Source: Procambarus clarkii
Taxonomy: Eukaryota; Arthropoda; Malacostraca; Decapoda; Cambaridae
Reading direction: 5' to 3'
NCBI RefSeq assembly: GCF_040958095.1
Contig: NC_091173.1
Coordinates: forward strand, 12,626,500-12,690,499
Length of the DNA: 64,000 nt
Positions 10,079-21,324 of this stretch are shown piece after piece (position 1 is the first letter of the stretch; each line of letters opens with the position of its first letter). The translations under genes and the position numbers were made by a program. Below the pieces are notes generated by a model. The model was not told the origin of the DNA. It was given only the letters and a program-made list of their open reading frames with translations, and did not search any database.

Positions 10079-10205
10079 CGATGAGTCACAGTAACGTCAT
10101 ATGGTGTCCAAAGAACACAGAACAGTTAGAAACAACGACTTACTAATGGTCCAGAGCGGACCGAAACGTCGTTTCTTCATTGTCTGATGCCTAGTTTGGT
10201 ATCAT
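10079..10205 (+). mobile_element. Foldback-type retroposon, diverged copy with TSD
   Basis: Begins cgatgagtcacagtaacgt and ends ggtatcatcat, with the core atggtccagagcggaccgaa and acgtcgt. Flanks cactgagtcga (10068-10078) and caccgagtcga (10206-10216) match at 10 of 11, which supports insertion with a target-site duplication. Confidence 0.75.
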
Positions 10206-10261
10206 CACCGAGTCGATTCGCGTATGTCTCAACTGTTTCACTTAATGTATGCTTTTTGTTC

Positions 10262-10470
10262 AATATTCTGGGTGTGTGTGAGTGTGTTAGAGAGAAATAT
10301 ATGCCGTAGATGTAATAGAGGAAAAATAGATTGGTTAGAAAGGCTGGGTCCAAGAGCTAATAGCTCGATTCTGTAGATACAAATAGTAAATACACACGGT
10401 TGACGGTTGAGAGGCGGGACCAAGGAGCCAAAGCTCAACCCCCGCAAGCACAACTAGGTGAGTACACACA
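10262..10470 (+). mobile_element. LINE 3'-untranslated module
   Basis: Contains gagagaaatatatg, aatagaggaaaaatagattg, aagagctaatagctcgattc and gagaggcgggaccaaggagc, ending at cacaactaggtgagtac. The same module occurs at 10970-11505 (plus) and, reversed, at 49340-49535 and 49725-49870. The last ends a LINE coding fragment, which identifies the module as LINE 3' sequence. Confidence 0.75.
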
Positions 10471-10503
10471 CGCACACACTGTGACTAAGCAATAGAAAGC
10501 AGA

Positions 10504-10968
10504 GTTACTGTGAGGGGTGAGACCCCAGATTATCGTGAAATCACAAGCGAAGTTCCACAGGGTTCTGTACTCGGACTTATCCTGTTTCTGATATAGGTAA
10601 ATGATCTCCCAGAGGGTATAGACTCATTCCTCTCAATGTTTGCTGACGATGCCAAAATTATGAGAAGGATTAAGACAGAGGAGGAGTGCTTGAGGCTTCA
10701 AGAAGATCTGGACAAACTGAAGGAGTGTCCAACAAATGGTTGTTAGAGTTTAACCCGAGCAAATGTAATGAAGATAGGTGCAGGGAGCAGAAGGCCAGAT
10801 ACAAGGTATCATTTGGGAGGTGAAATTCTTCTGGAATCAGAGAGAGAGAAAGACTTGGGGGTTGATATCACGCCAGACATGTCCCCTGCAGCCCACATTA
10901 AGAGGATAACCTCAGCGGCATATGCCAGGTACCTGGGAGTTAGACAGCAACTACGAGCTGCTTCTTAG
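10504..10968 (+). mobile_element. LINE reverse-transcriptase pseudogene (palm region)
   Basis: The translation contains EITSEVPQGSVLGLILFLI, then VNDLPEGIDSFLSMFADDAK (the FADD catalytic box, about 10635-10650), LQEDLDKLKE, WLLEFNPSKC, MKIGAGSRR and EKDLGVDITPDMSPAAHIKR, all standard motifs of a CR1/L2-like reverse transcriptase. Damage: one in-frame TAG in LFLI*VNDL and at least two frameshifts around 10730-10770. The fingers domain and endonuclease are missing upstream. A LINE 3' module follows directly at 10970. The enzyme would copy LINE RNA at a nicked target; this copy cannot. Confidence 0.9.
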
Positions 10969-10969
10969 G

Positions 10970-11505
10970 GATGTGTGTGTGTGTGAGAGAGAAATATATG
11001 TAGTAGACATAATAGAGGAAAAATAAATTGGTTAGAAAGGCCGAGCTAAATAACATATTTGCCCAAGGGAGCCGGTCGGCCGAGCGGACAGCACGCTGGA
11101 CTTGTGATCCTGTGGTCCTGGGTTCGATTCCAGGCGCCGGCGAGAAACAATGGGCAGAGTTTCTTTCACCCTATGCCCCTGTTACCTAGCAGTAAAATAG
11201 GTACCTGGGTGTCAGTCAGCTGTCACGGACTGCTTCCTGGGGGTGGAGGCCTGGTCGAGGACCGGGCCGCGGGGACACTAAAAAGCCCCGAAATCATCTC
11301 AAGATAACCTCAAGAACCGAGCTAATAGCTCGATTCTGCAGATACAAATAGTAAATACACACACTGTATGTGTGTACTGGGCTTATAGAGCCCAATAGGC
11401 TCAGGAATCTGTACATCAGCTGATTGACAGTTGAGAGGCGGGACCAAAGAGCCAGAGCTCAACCCCCGCAAGCACAACTAGGTAAGTACACACACAGTGT
11501 ACTGT
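10970..11505 (+). mobile_element. LINE 3' module interrupted by a SINE
   Basis: The module gagagaaatatatgtagtag, ggttagaaaggc, (SINE), gctaatagctcgattctgca, gagaggcgggaccaaagagc, cacaactaggtaagtacac is the same as 10262-10470, but split by the SINE at 11068-11310. The string ccgagcta occurs on both sides of the insertion (near 11041 and 11318), a likely target-site duplication of about 8 bp. Confidence 0.75.
11068..11310 (+). mobile_element. tRNA-derived SINE with a LINE-matching 3' tail
   Basis: The head is tRNA-like: A-box region ggtcggccgagcgg, then cttgtgatcctg, B box gggttcgattcc. The body contains gggcagagtttctttcaccc and tagcagtaaaataggtacct. The tail is ggcctggtcgaggaccgggc, then cgcggggacactaaaaagcc, ccgaaatcatctcaagataa, cctcaag. 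It matches the 3' end of the LINE at 51421-52300 (reverse strand). Tail sharing is how SINEs are known to borrow LINE machinery. Confidence 0.9.
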
Positions 11506-11579
11506 AACAGTTCATCATTCAATTTAGTTTCATTCTTGAGAGTCAGCTGAGCGTGACAGGTGGTCAGCAAGCCACTCAC

Positions 11580-11655
11580 CGTCTCCACCTGACCACACCA
11601 TCCCTGACCACACCATCCCTGACCACACCATCCCTGACCACACCATCCCTGGCTA
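11580..11655. repeat. 15-bp minisatellite
   Basis: Four to five copies of the unit accacaccatccctg. Looser ctgaccacac motifs continue to about 11850. Confidence 0.85.
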
Positions 11656-11849
11656 GAGCCTCACTTCCACGATCAGGACCACACCCTGTTCAGGGGCTGA
11701 CAGCACCCCACAGGCTACACACTTCCTCCCCCCCCCCTCTCCAATCAGAGCTTGACAGAATCCCTCCTGACCACACTCTGACCACACCCTTGACCAACCT
11801 GATCTCTTACAAATAAAGTTACTTTTAGACCACACCCTTCCCCAAAAAA

Positions 11850-12300
11850 GGTCCTCGCCATATCCTCACTAATCAAGATCTAATCAAGTCCTGGTCACCC
11901 ACTCAGCTCCGCCAATCCTCTACAGGTCAGTCCAGCTTCAGGGCACTATTTTTCACTCTACATAAATATGTGACTATTACACCACTTTCTTAACACTTTA
12001 TCCATATAAAGTCCAATCTGATTTTCTTATGAGATCGTAATTTTCTAATTTGCCGCCTTGGTAAATTATTTTCTATATAATATTTCCTTCCTCTCCACAT
12101 TTAGCAATTTATATAAGATCCTTAAGCTATGGGTTTCTTACAGTTCCCAATTGTTACGGTAATTTTGTTGATATTTTGATATAATTATCTTAATTACCTC
12201 TTCATCAATTCCTGTTGATTCTTCCAGTGAGAAATAATCTGTTGCCTATTGTTCAGAATTAGGAAATTAAATCCTGGTTTTCTATGTTTACCAAAGTGAT
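11850..12300. other. Unassigned spacer
   Basis: Mixed sequence with no recognised gene or repeat. Confidence 0.3.
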
Positions 12301-12339
12301 GACAATCGCAGCATGATGAGTCGTCCCCCCCCTCCTTTG

Positions 12340-12595
12340 TCTTCATCCCCCATCAACAACCCTCCCCCCATCACCCACCAACAACCCTCCCTCCACCCAT
12401 CACCCACCAACAACCCTCCCTTCCCCCCATCACCCACCAACAACCCTCCACCCATCACCCACCAACAACCCTCCCTCCCCCCATCACCCACCAACAACCC
12501 TCCACCCATCACCCACCAACAACCCTCCACCCATCACCCACCAACAACCCTCCCTCCCCCCATCACCCACCAACAACCCTCCCATGCAATGTCCA
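12340..12595. repeat. C-rich minisatellite, unit about 26 bp
   Basis: About nine copies of a unit containing catcacccaccaacaaccct with a variable ccc/ccacc linker. The frames on both strands are repeat artefacts. Confidence 0.9.
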
Positions 12596-12805
12596 TCTTA
12601 TTATTACGCATGATGAGATCTCAATAGGCGGGGATTTCTTGGGTCATCGGTGGCCGGGGGTTGGCTCCTGTATCACAAGGAAAGGGGGCCGAGGGGGATT
12701 ACATAGGCCTATGCTACATGGCTATAATACTAATCATTAGTTTATACCGATTCTTGTGTTCGAAACTAGTTTCGATACACTTGAGGTCGGAGTGCGTCGA
12801 ACGCA

Positions 12806-12985
12806 GCACATCACAATGGGGTCCCGAAGCACAGTAGTCTGCGCACTCGGAGCACAACCAAGAGACCTATGTTCGATCCCCTGGCGAGACAGAGATAGAT
12901 GGACACTTTACCTTTCATCTGATGCCTCTGATCACCTAGCAGTAAATAGCTACTCTGGAGTTAGGGAGCTGCTGATGGGAGATCA
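12806..12985 (+). mobile_element. tRNA-derived SINE
   Basis: B-box-like tgttcgatcccc at about 12870, then gcgagacagagatagatgg, tcatctgatgcctctgatca and tagcagtaaatagctac. Matches the body shared by the other tRNA-headed SINEs in the window. Confidence 0.75.
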
Positions 12986-14130
12986 CCCTTTCCAAATTAG
13001 TATCTCTTTCCATCAAAGATGAGTAAAAAATCAATTCATTTCTTGGTGTATATACACTGAGAAGTGTACTCGGGAAGGGGGACCTCGATATAAGCCTAAA
13101 GTACATACACTCTGGCTGCCTGTCCCCCGACACAATGAATTACAATATATGAATTTAAATTTGCCATAGTATATATTTGCTCTATCTAGAAATCCAACAT
13201 TCTTCTTACAACTCATTTTGTATATACAGTGTGTACTTTCCCCTAAATAAACATTATTATTATTACTATTATTATCATCATTATTATTATTAATTAAAAA
13301 TCAGTCAGAATGGCATAAGCTCTCGCAAAGGCATGGCAGGGAGACATACGCTCTGCGTATTAGTGGCTTTACGCACAGTATTCTTATGACTCCTTATGAC
13401 TACTCAACTGTTCATGAATTGTTTTTGTGTATGTACATTTGCTTAACTAAATATTATATATATTCATTATCATTATCAATCATCAGGCAAATGAAGGATT
13501 GAACACATCACATATATTAAAGTTTATCATATAAAGTTCAAACAAGAAAACGGCTGTCTACTAAAGAAAATGTATTTACTCAGTTTGAAGGTAGACAATT
13601 ATATTTAGGATGAATTTCCACACTGATCCGCGTATTTTTCTAAACGTGGGCGATTGCTTGTAAAACTGCTGGAATAGTTTCCATTATAAATTTAAACATG
13701 ATAAAGCTAATAATATGACATAAATATTGCAAGTTTTTGCCATATCAACATCATTCGTATATACGTTCGTAAGGGTTTCTTTTCAAAAACAAAATATTTT
13801 ATACTTAGACCATTTATTTACAGATCTTCGCTGGAGCCACTAGGCAAATACAGGGTCGAAATCCGTTATTATTTTTTTGTATCAAATTGAATACGGTTAT
13901 ATTGAATAATATACCAAATATGCCATATTGAATAATATGTCACCACCTCACCATGACGTAGGCATAGCAATAAAATTAGCATTCAACAAGGATGAGGTTG
14001 AACTAGATTTAAGTATCCACATCTTCGTTGTCAAGAAGGATGAAGATGTATTGTTAAATACATCCTTCTGAAGATGAATTATTAAATACAAAAGTACTTA
14101 AGGAAATCCCTGTTTCAATTCTTCCTTCGT
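12986..14130. other. AT-rich unassigned stretch
   Basis: 13243-13295 is an (ATT)n-like run after ctaaataaacattatt, resembling a retroposon tail. 14030-14095 has overlapping short inverted repeats (gatgaagatgta / aatacatccttc). No gene recognised. Confidence 0.35.
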
Positions 14131-14135
14131 AGTCT

Positions 14136-14197
14136 GACACTGCCATACTATGGCAGTGTCTTGGGAGGCATAGTTTGTGCTCTTGACACAAACTATG
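14136..14197. repeat. Two adjacent hairpins
   Basis: 14136-14160 has perfect 12-bp arms (gacactgccata) around 1 nt. 14169-14197 has 11-bp arms (catagtttgtg) around a 7-nt loop. Function unknown. Confidence 0.75.
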
Positions 14198-14529
14198 TAA
14201 CTTTTCATATAGTTTAGGCTTGCTGCATAAATGCAGATTTACCTAAGTTAATAGAAACACTTCTTGTGATAAATTATTTCCGAGTCTAATAGTATGCAAG
14301 CCACTAACTTCTTTTGCTTCCCTGATCTTCAAAAGGTTTAGCCGGTGTGACTTTCCTTTCATAATTTCATGTTGGTGCTTTGTAGTCGAATGGTTCTTCC
14401 CTGTTCCCCTTCCTTACAGCTACTGGGCACTTTCCCATGTCTCAGTGAAACACTGGAGATCATTTTAAGTGTCATGCACAAGATTCGAGCAACTTCCTTT
14501 AGGATCCACGGTGATACCTTGCTAGGCTA

Positions 14530-14720
14530 AACCAACTACTTGGGCTGGACGGTAGAGCGACGGTTTCGCCTCATGCAGGTCGGTGTTCAATCCCCTACCG
14601 TCCAAGTGGTTGGGTCCTTCCCCCCGTCCCATAACAAATCCGTATCCTGACCCCTTCCCAGTGTTATATAGTCGTAATGGCTTGGCATTTTCTCCATGAT
14701 AGTTCTCTTCCCTTCCACAG
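14530..14720 (+). mobile_element. tRNA-derived SINE, Met-like head
   Basis: Head tggacggtagagcgacggt, then cctcatgcaggtcggtgttc, aatcccctaccgtcca. The first and last 7 bases (tggacgg / ccgtcca) pair as an acceptor stem, and cat sits where an anticodon would. Body: tatatagtcgtaatggcttg. Other copies: 48455, 53787 and 59225. Confidence 0.8.
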
Positions 14721-15224
14721 TCATTGTTTCGGCAAGTATTTTGGAGCTGGTCCATTATTACCACTTCCGGTGTTAGTACTACCGTACTCAGTTCAATCTC
14801 TGGAGGAGCCGTAGTTCCCTCCCATGTTGCTTTGTGATAAAGTAAGCCACCGGTTTCCTTGTCCCTCGTCGAGGTCACTTGTGATGGCGGCCATCATGTA
14901 AACTCGTCTAAATACTCGAGATAAGCCAAATAATTGTATTTTCTAAAGTCGGAATTATTGATCACATAATCGTCACTAGATGGTGTACGATTTTTTTTTT
15001 TTGGGGGGGGCCTTCGGCCTATCAATCACGGGTGAGTTAATAAGGCTACCTCAATAGTTTACTACCAACAGTAAGTATACTTTAGCTATGTACATAGTCA
15101 AGAACTTAAATAAACTTAGTGTATATACGCAAGACTTGCTTACTGCACTTTATGTATAATTTACTTGAGGTTTTCTACATTAAGCAAGTACATTTTGGGT
15201 ATTTAAGGTTACATGGTTATTTTC

Positions 15225-15300
15225 CATCATAGTTCTCGAACGTAGGTTCGAATCCTCGTCACGGCCCTTGTGGATTTGTTCATTTGTTCACAGTTGTCAT
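15225..15300 (+). mobile_element. tRNA-derived SINE fragment
   Basis: Text cgtaggttcgaatcctcgtc, acggcccttgtggatttgtt. The B box ggttcgaatcc is intact; most of the head is lost. Same family as 24880 (reverse) and 41822. Confidence 0.75.
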
Positions 15301-16060
15301 GCTATTGTTATTTTTCTGTAGTTATGTTATAACTTTATCCTCTTGTAAGCCGTACAGTTAATATGCAGCGTTTAAATCTTCGAATTTAGCTTCGATAATC
15401 AAAGATGTTTCAATATATATGTGGTCGGTGCATAAACTGAAGAAAAAAAAATGTTAGCAATAAACATATAGACCACATAATCTAACATAGTTATACCGGA
15501 AAGCAAATCATTTTCTTTTTATACTACACGTTTTCAGTGAAATATTAAGGGGTAACTCATGTATTTCTTCTTGGCAAATTTCGCCACTGAACACACCATA
15601 AACATTCATCTCGATGATATTTCGTTGCTATTATGGTGCATATTTAGATTGAAACTTAATTTAGACGAGGAAGCTGACATTTCTGAATTATAAACTTGAA
15701 GTAATTTACATTATAATCTCAACAGTCTGCTACGAGGTGACTATAACCCACTATATTAAAAAAATTCCTAATACATTTACATATAAATTAGCACGGCTGT
15801 CTTTTCAATATTCATGTTAACCAATTACTTCACAGATATTGACCATATATTACTGCAAAACGTTTTTTATTATACGTCTCACCAATAACCCACAGCGCTA
15901 TTAACCCATGGAACCACCTACCCGTTGAAGTCGTAAATGCCAAAACTTAGATTATAACTGATACATAATAATTATAATATATAATTATAACTGATAGAAT
16001 TATAAGATATAATTATAACTGATAGACTATAACTGATAATAACTCTAGAATACGAGGAAC
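15301..16060. other. AT-rich unassigned stretch
   Basis: 15965-16030 has repeated ataattataactgatag. No gene recognised. Confidence 0.35.
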
Positions 16061-16064
16061 TGTT

Positions 16065-16133
16065 TACTGTGTCTAAACAGGTTGTTTAGGCACAGTAATT
16101 GACACTGGTGGTAACTAGTTACCACCAGTGTCA
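16065..16133. repeat. Tandem pair of palindromes
   Basis: 16065-16097 pairs tactgtgtctaaac with gtttaggcacagta (one mismatch). 16100-16133 is a perfect 34-bp palindrome with half-site tgacactggtggtaact. They are separated by 2 bases. Confidence 0.85.
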
Positions 16134-16339
16134 GCTGGTATGTAACAATATGTAACAGCCTACATATTGCTCCTGTGTACAGTTATCATATAACAATTAC
16201 TAATATTTTGTTCTTGTCAGATAATTATCCGAGTATATTTCGGATAATTATCAATGTAGCAAGTTGGCCCTCAGTGTATCCCTGTGAAATGGGGGTGGGG
16301 GGGGTGGGGGGGACTTTTGAGTGCTCAGGATCTCCCAAT

Positions 16340-16405
16340 CCTGAGCACTCCAGGTGCAAACTCTGTGAGCAGGAATTGGGTCATGATCTCGTCCACTTCA
16401 TCACT
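16340..16405 (+). mobile_element. LINE zinc-knuckle fragment
   Basis: The translation PEHSRCKLCEQELGHDLVHF contains CxxCx(4)Hx(4)H-like spacing and matches the knuckle after the RNase H domain at 9545-9590 (CKLCDKPL.HYIVEC). Just upstream, 16319-16350 is a 12-bp-arm hairpin (gagtgctcagga). Confidence 0.6.
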
Positions 16406-16494
16406 CTACAACATGTCCTCTTAAAAAGAACGTCGCATTTCGATCGTATACGTTACATAAGGTCAAAAAATTGTCGCACTAGAAAATGAAATCA

Positions 16495-16620
16495 GCCCGC
16501 GAAAGTGACGTATTGTCCCGTTTTCTGTTTTAGGTCCTCTGGTTGGTTTGGAGAGGACACTTTAAATTGACCGTTTTCTTGACGTTGGAACGAGCAGCCC
16601 GTTCCGAGGACGGGCTGCTC
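16495..16620 (+). repeat. Interspersed repeat plus hairpin
   Basis: gtcccgttttctgttttagg and tcctctggt match the reverse strand at 45510-45560. 16592-16620 is a hairpin with 11-bp arms gagcagcccgt. Family unknown. Confidence 0.6.
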
Positions 16621-16916
16621 TAAATGCCCAGTTATTCGAACCTTCAGACCCGTTGGCACGAGGTGCTTGGAGCTTTGTAATTACTTTATTAACTCGTATT
16701 CTTGAGGATATCCTCATAATGCATCCCAAATTTGCCAGTGCAGACTTCTGATCACTTGGCCCTGTATAAGTAACCATCCTGTGTGATGGGAACTTTTAGC
16801 ATCACTTAGCTAGTTCTTGACACACTGTACACAACCTTCATTAAGTCTAAGACAGCTGCACAAATGCACATGTACCTAAATGCGTTAATACAAAAATCAT
16901 TATAATTTTGTTTTCT

Positions 16917-16917
<1 letters not shown>

Positions 16918-17013
<96 letters not shown>

Positions 17014-17405
17014 GAAGCAGGAAGAGATTGAGATTACTGTGAGTATTGAGGGAAGGGGTGAGATGAAAGAAAAAGGGAGAGGGGCGATGTTTAAAGAGGA
17101 TATTTAAAGGGAGGAAACGAGAGGGAGGACAGAAGATGTGAAGACAGTTTGGAGAGAGGACGGTTGAATGGTGGAGAAAGGGAGAGAGGTGCAATGTTGG
17201 AGAAGAGGGGAGAAACGAGAGGCTGGGAGAAGAGGGATAATAGTGGAGAGGGGGACGATTGGGAATAAAGGTGAAGAGGAGAAGGAGAGAGGGGAAATGT
17301 TGGGGAAGAAGGTGGAGATGTAAGGAGAGGAGGAAGATGGGGAGAGAACAATGAGATAGTGAAAGAGATGAGAGGAGATTGAGAGAGAGATGGGAAGGAT
17401 GGAGA
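16918..17405. repeat. (GA)n microsatellite and GA-rich tract
   Basis: A pure GA run to about 17002, a G run, then imperfect gagaggggaaatgttgg-type repeats to about 17400. Confidence 0.9.
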
Positions 17406-17438
17406 GTGACCCGGTCGCATGAGTTTAGTGATATATCC

Positions 17439-17440
<2 letters not shown>

Positions 17441-17490
<50 letters not shown>

Positions 17491-17600
17491 GCTAAGAAGC
17501 TTGAATGGTCCCCAAGCCAATATGCAACTGAAAACTCCTCACCCCTGAAGGATTCGAACCCAAACAGCCAGGGCTCCATGCATCTTAGCGTGGCCAGTAC
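17441..17600. repeat. (AT)n-linked interspersed repeat
   Basis: An AT run (17441-17489) is followed by aagaagcttgaatggtcccc, aagccaatatgcaactgaa. The same join of (TA)n to gaatggtcccc...atatgcaactgaa occurs at 22433-22560, so the dinucleotide run belongs to the element, probably as its tail on the reverse strand. Confidence 0.7.
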
Positions 17601-17639
17601 CAAGGTCCTCCCCCCCCCCCACACACACACGAACTACTG

Positions 17640-17815
17640 ACCTTTCTCCGGATGTAACCCCCCCCCCCCAAAAAAAAAAAAAGACTAACTCCGGAGTACC
17701 TATTTACTACTAGGTGATCAGCGTCATCATATGAAACGTCCCCAACCATATCTGTCCCGCCCGGGGCTCGATCCCGGGATTCTCGACTGTGAGTCGAGAA
17801 CGAGTAATAATGGCT
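17640..17815 (-). mobile_element. tRNA-derived SINE
   Basis: Reverse complement reads tcgttctcgactcacagtcg, then gggatcgagccccgggcggg, and the body block aataggtactccggagttag. The B-box-like part is diverged. Confidence 0.75.
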
Positions 17816-18005
17816 CGCAGTGTTCAACAAAATAATTAAACAAAAACAATTCTAGCAAAATAGAGCATAACAAATTGTGTTATATTCTCTATATCATGAA
17901 AAAAAATTTATCTTCGGATTAGCCAGCTTCTGATTCATACTTATTCTGTCATACATGCTCGTCATTCATACTCATTGATGATTCAGACATGTTATTCAGA
18001 CAGGG

Positions 18006-18085
18006 GGGGTAGAAATAGCCTAAGCTACTCTATCCCTTTGAGATATATTTATTGCTTATCTCAATAAACATACTTGAACTTGAAT
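18006..18085 (+). mobile_element. Retroposon 3' end with AATAAA
   Basis: gggtagaaatagcctaagct, actctatccctttgagat, atctcaataaacatacttga. Copies lie in reverse at 33092-33172 and 61086-61155. The caataaaca near the end resembles a poly(A) signal of a LINE-type 3' end. Confidence 0.7.
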
Positions 18086-18171
18086 CAGACATGTTGTTAA
18101 TTCATTCACACACATGTTCATGCATGGTGTTCACATATACATGCACATACTATGGAGGTAAGTGGTGCGAG

Positions 18172-18448
18172 GGCCCCCCCCCCCCGAGTTGTGCTGAGGG
18201 CCCCCGAGTCGTGCTGAGGGCCCCACGAGTCGTGCTGAGGGCCCACGAGTCGTGCTGAGGGCCCACGAGTCGTGCTGAGGGCCCACGAGTCGTGCTGAGG
18301 GCCCACGAGTCGTGCTGAGGGCCCACGAGTCGTGCTGAAGGCCCACGAGTCGTGCTGAGGGCCCACGAGTCGTGCTGAAGGCCCACGAGTCGTGCTGAGG
18401 GCCCCACGAGTCGTGCTGAGGGCCCACGAGTCGTACTGAGGGCCCGTC
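18172..18448. repeat. 20-bp minisatellite
   Basis: About 13 copies of cccacgagtcgtgctgaggg. It is open in several reverse frames, giving meaningless STTRGPSARLVGPQHDSW-type peptides. The same unit appears inverted at 18948-18990. Confidence 0.95.
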
Positions 18449-18586
18449 GCATACCGTGAGAGCCCGGACTCGCCAATAATAGGCCTGGGCACTTCTTTCA
18501 GATTCAAAAACAGCCCCGTCGCCTTCATTTTTGGGATCTTTTCATCGGGAAATGCGTAAAAAGGCAACGACTGGAGCGTTTACAAT

Positions 18587-18694
<108 letters not shown>

Positions 18695-18947
18695 ATTAAA
18701 CTCACATTAGTATGGGAATAGTATAGATATTTAAACAAATTTACTAATAATATACAAGCCACTTTTCAAAATATGTTTACAACTAAATATTAAAAAAAAG
18801 GTTCGTTTGAACGTAAAATTCAAAATTTCACCGCTTCCTCCTTTCACAATGGTTCATACCTTCGTTTTCCTATCGCACCTCAGACGCCGTTGGTCTTAGG
18901 GATAACGCAATTAAAAATGAATCGTGTACGTATATACTCAGGTGCCC

Positions 18948-18990
18948 TTAGCGCGACTCGGGGGCCCTCAGCACGACTCGGGGGGGGGGG
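18948..18990. repeat. Inverted minisatellite units
   Basis: gcgcgactcgggggccctca and gcacgactcgggggg are two units of the 18172-18448 array in opposite orientation, ending in a G run. Confidence 0.8.
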
Positions 18991-19134
18991 GGGGCCCTCA
19001 GGTTCAGGGGAGTATGTTTTGTATGTATATGTTCAGTGGAACACCGTATATACGAATATGCGCAAGTTACCAAGTTGTTGTTTTCAAACACGTTGGTCGT
19101 GAAGCTATGTATGATTGGTTCGAATATAATATGA

Positions 19135-19425
19135 CAGGTTCAGGGTTGAGTGCAGGTTCAGGGTTGAGTGCAGGTTCAGGGTTGAGTACAGGTTCAGGGT
19201 TGAGTACAGGTTCAGGGTTGAGTACAGGTTCAGGGTTGAGTACAGGTTCAGGGTTGAGTGCAGGTTCAGGGTTGAGTGCAGGTTCAGGGTTGAGTGCAGG
19301 TTCAGGGTTGAGTGCAGGTTCAGGGTTGAGTGCAGGTTCAGGGTTGAGTGCAGGTTCAGGTTGAGTACAGGTTCAGGGTTGAGTGCAGGTTCAGGGATGA
19401 GTGCAGGTTCAGGGTTGAGTACATG
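19135..19425. repeat. 18-bp minisatellite
   Basis: About 16 copies of ggttcagggttgagtgca. It encodes SGLSAG repeats on the plus strand; being open on both strands is a property of the unit, not evidence of a gene. Confidence 0.95.
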
Positions 19426-19764
19426 TACAGCTGTGATCACATGTACAAGTTTTAATTAAATGTACAGGTGTGAGTGCAGGTGTTATTCAAATTTGTTCTG
19501 TTCAGAGATTCGCAAAAGAAGAGAACACAGCCAAGATGAACATGAACGTGAACTCGAGAAGCACGATAACACACCAGTTTACATCCTGTAGTAAACTGTC
19601 TGGTGCAAGTATACACAACACAACAACAACCAACAACAGGAGGCACCATGTCATCACAACAAGTGTAAACAACACGTGAGAGTATATAATGTCCAATCAA
19701 ATAATAACACAACGATATATAATAAGAAACACTCGTGTCCCAAACGTCCTGAAAATGCCCAAAA

Positions 19765-19768
<4 letters not shown>

Positions 19769-19842
<74 letters not shown>

Positions 19843-19885
19843 TATGCTAAACATACTCCCTCACATCTATACTGTGAGGGAGTAT
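19769..19885. repeat. (CA)n microsatellite followed by a hairpin
   Basis: CA run 19769-19840. 19853-19865 (atactccctcaca) pairs perfectly with 19873-19885 around a 7-nt loop. Confidence 0.9.
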
Positions 19886-19944
19886 ATTTTGTATGTATAT
19901 AAACCTTCACAATTAACGTCCATGGTAAATACAAACGTGATAAC

Positions 19945-19949
<5 letters not shown>

Positions 19950-20034
<85 letters not shown>
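19950..20034. repeat. (GA)n microsatellite
   Basis: About 42 GA units. Confidence 0.97.
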
Positions 20035-20038
<4 letters not shown>

Positions 20039-20970
20039 AGATTTAACCTGTAATATTACCGATGGCTGGAAGATGTTAATCGTCAGAGGGGCCCCAAAAT
20101 ATGCGGGTAATTGTGTAATATAATTATGCTCTGGTCTGGGGACCCGGAGAGAGAGAGAATACGGCAGCGGTGCCGCGCCTTCCAGCCCACCACCACCACC
20201 ACTCGGCCACCCAGCGAGGAGGCGGCAACGTTGTGCCAGACTGACAGGTCCAGATTGATAAAAATACACACAAAAGCACCAGCACTGGGCTAAAATACGG
20301 TGGAAAAAGGAGGTTTGCCCATCTGGGGTAAACCCGGATGCCAAGCCATCAATTAATACTGCAATAAAACCCTCAACATTCCTATCTAAAAACTTTTTCC
20401 AAAATGCCCCAAAAAACCAGAACGAGAAGTGCAGGATTTTGAGATATTCAGGAGAGTGCAGTTGAGGTGAATGATAAGGTGGAGGAACCGCCAGCTTGGC
20501 GAGCAGCGGCAGCCAGCCAGCCAGGCAGCCAGGCGGGCCGGCGCTACTGAGTTACATATTAATGCCACTGGAATTTGGAAATCTCGAGGTTCGTGGGAAA
20601 TCCCTAAAGGGGGAGGATGGGGGGGAAATGGGGCTGAGGAGGTAGGGAAGGAACCACTTTTTTGTGTATTTCTTCCCTTTTTATTCATTATTTTGGGTTT
20701 GTTTGATATAAAAGAACTTGGGAAAAACGGGAGAGGGGGATGGGAAGGCGGGCTCCTCCAACAACAAATATGGTACATGACCCGAGGCTATACTCCCGGA
20801 CGGCTCCCGTACAACCAGTCCCGCAGCTTAAAGCTTCGCCGCTCAACACATAACAACGCTTTAGCGTGTCTTGATGTTATTCATATAGGCTCCGGGGCCC
20901 CACTGCCAGAGATGCCGGGAACCTGCAGCTCTTGTTGTCTAGTTATTATGTCTGTTCTTTTGTGCCCTGT
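20035..20970. other. GC-richer unassigned stretch
   Basis: 20500-20545 has a gccagccagccaggcagcca tetranucleotide tract. Open frames here start or end in the adjacent low-complexity sequence. No domain is recognised and no exon can be supported. Confidence 0.3.
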
Positions 20971-20972
20971 GT

Positions 20973-20982
20973 GTGTGTGTGT

Positions 20983-21018
<36 letters not shown>

Positions 21019-21032
21019 CTCTGTGTCTCTCT

Positions 21033-21074
<42 letters not shown>

Positions 21075-21075
21075 A
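20973..21075. repeat. Compound (TG)n(TC)n(CA)n microsatellite
   Basis: TG, then TC with tgtctctgtgtc interruptions, then CA. Confidence 0.95.
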
Positions 21076-21077
21076 GA

Positions 21078-21225
21078 CCGGACACGGACACAGGCGCCAC
21101 TGACGACACACCTGTCATGCTCTCACAAGCACCGGACACAGGCGCCGCTGACGACACACCTGTCATGCTCTCACAAGCACCGGACACGGGCGACACTGGC
21201 GCCACACCTGTCACAGTGTCAGCGA
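21078..21225. repeat. 48-bp tandem repeat, three copies
   Basis: ggacacaggcgcc recurs at 48-bp spacing (about 21093, 21141 and 21189), each unit with cgacacacctgtcatgctct or a variant. Confidence 0.9.
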
Positions 21226-21324
21226 TACAAACTTCGCCAATCGTCTAATTATTTAACATAACATTCCTTAGTTTTATTACAAGCCTTGACCCGCTGCGCG
21301 ATTCTTTATGCGTGAACGATTGAG

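Noticed and set aside
11068-11140. A tRNA gene at the head of the SINE
   Set aside because: Same tRNA-like head occurs at 52615 reversed with the same body and is part of a SINE.
20471-21103. 210-codon plus-strand frame as a gene
   Set aside because: It runs from a GC-rich stretch through TG, TC and CA microsatellites; the C-terminal third is low complexity.
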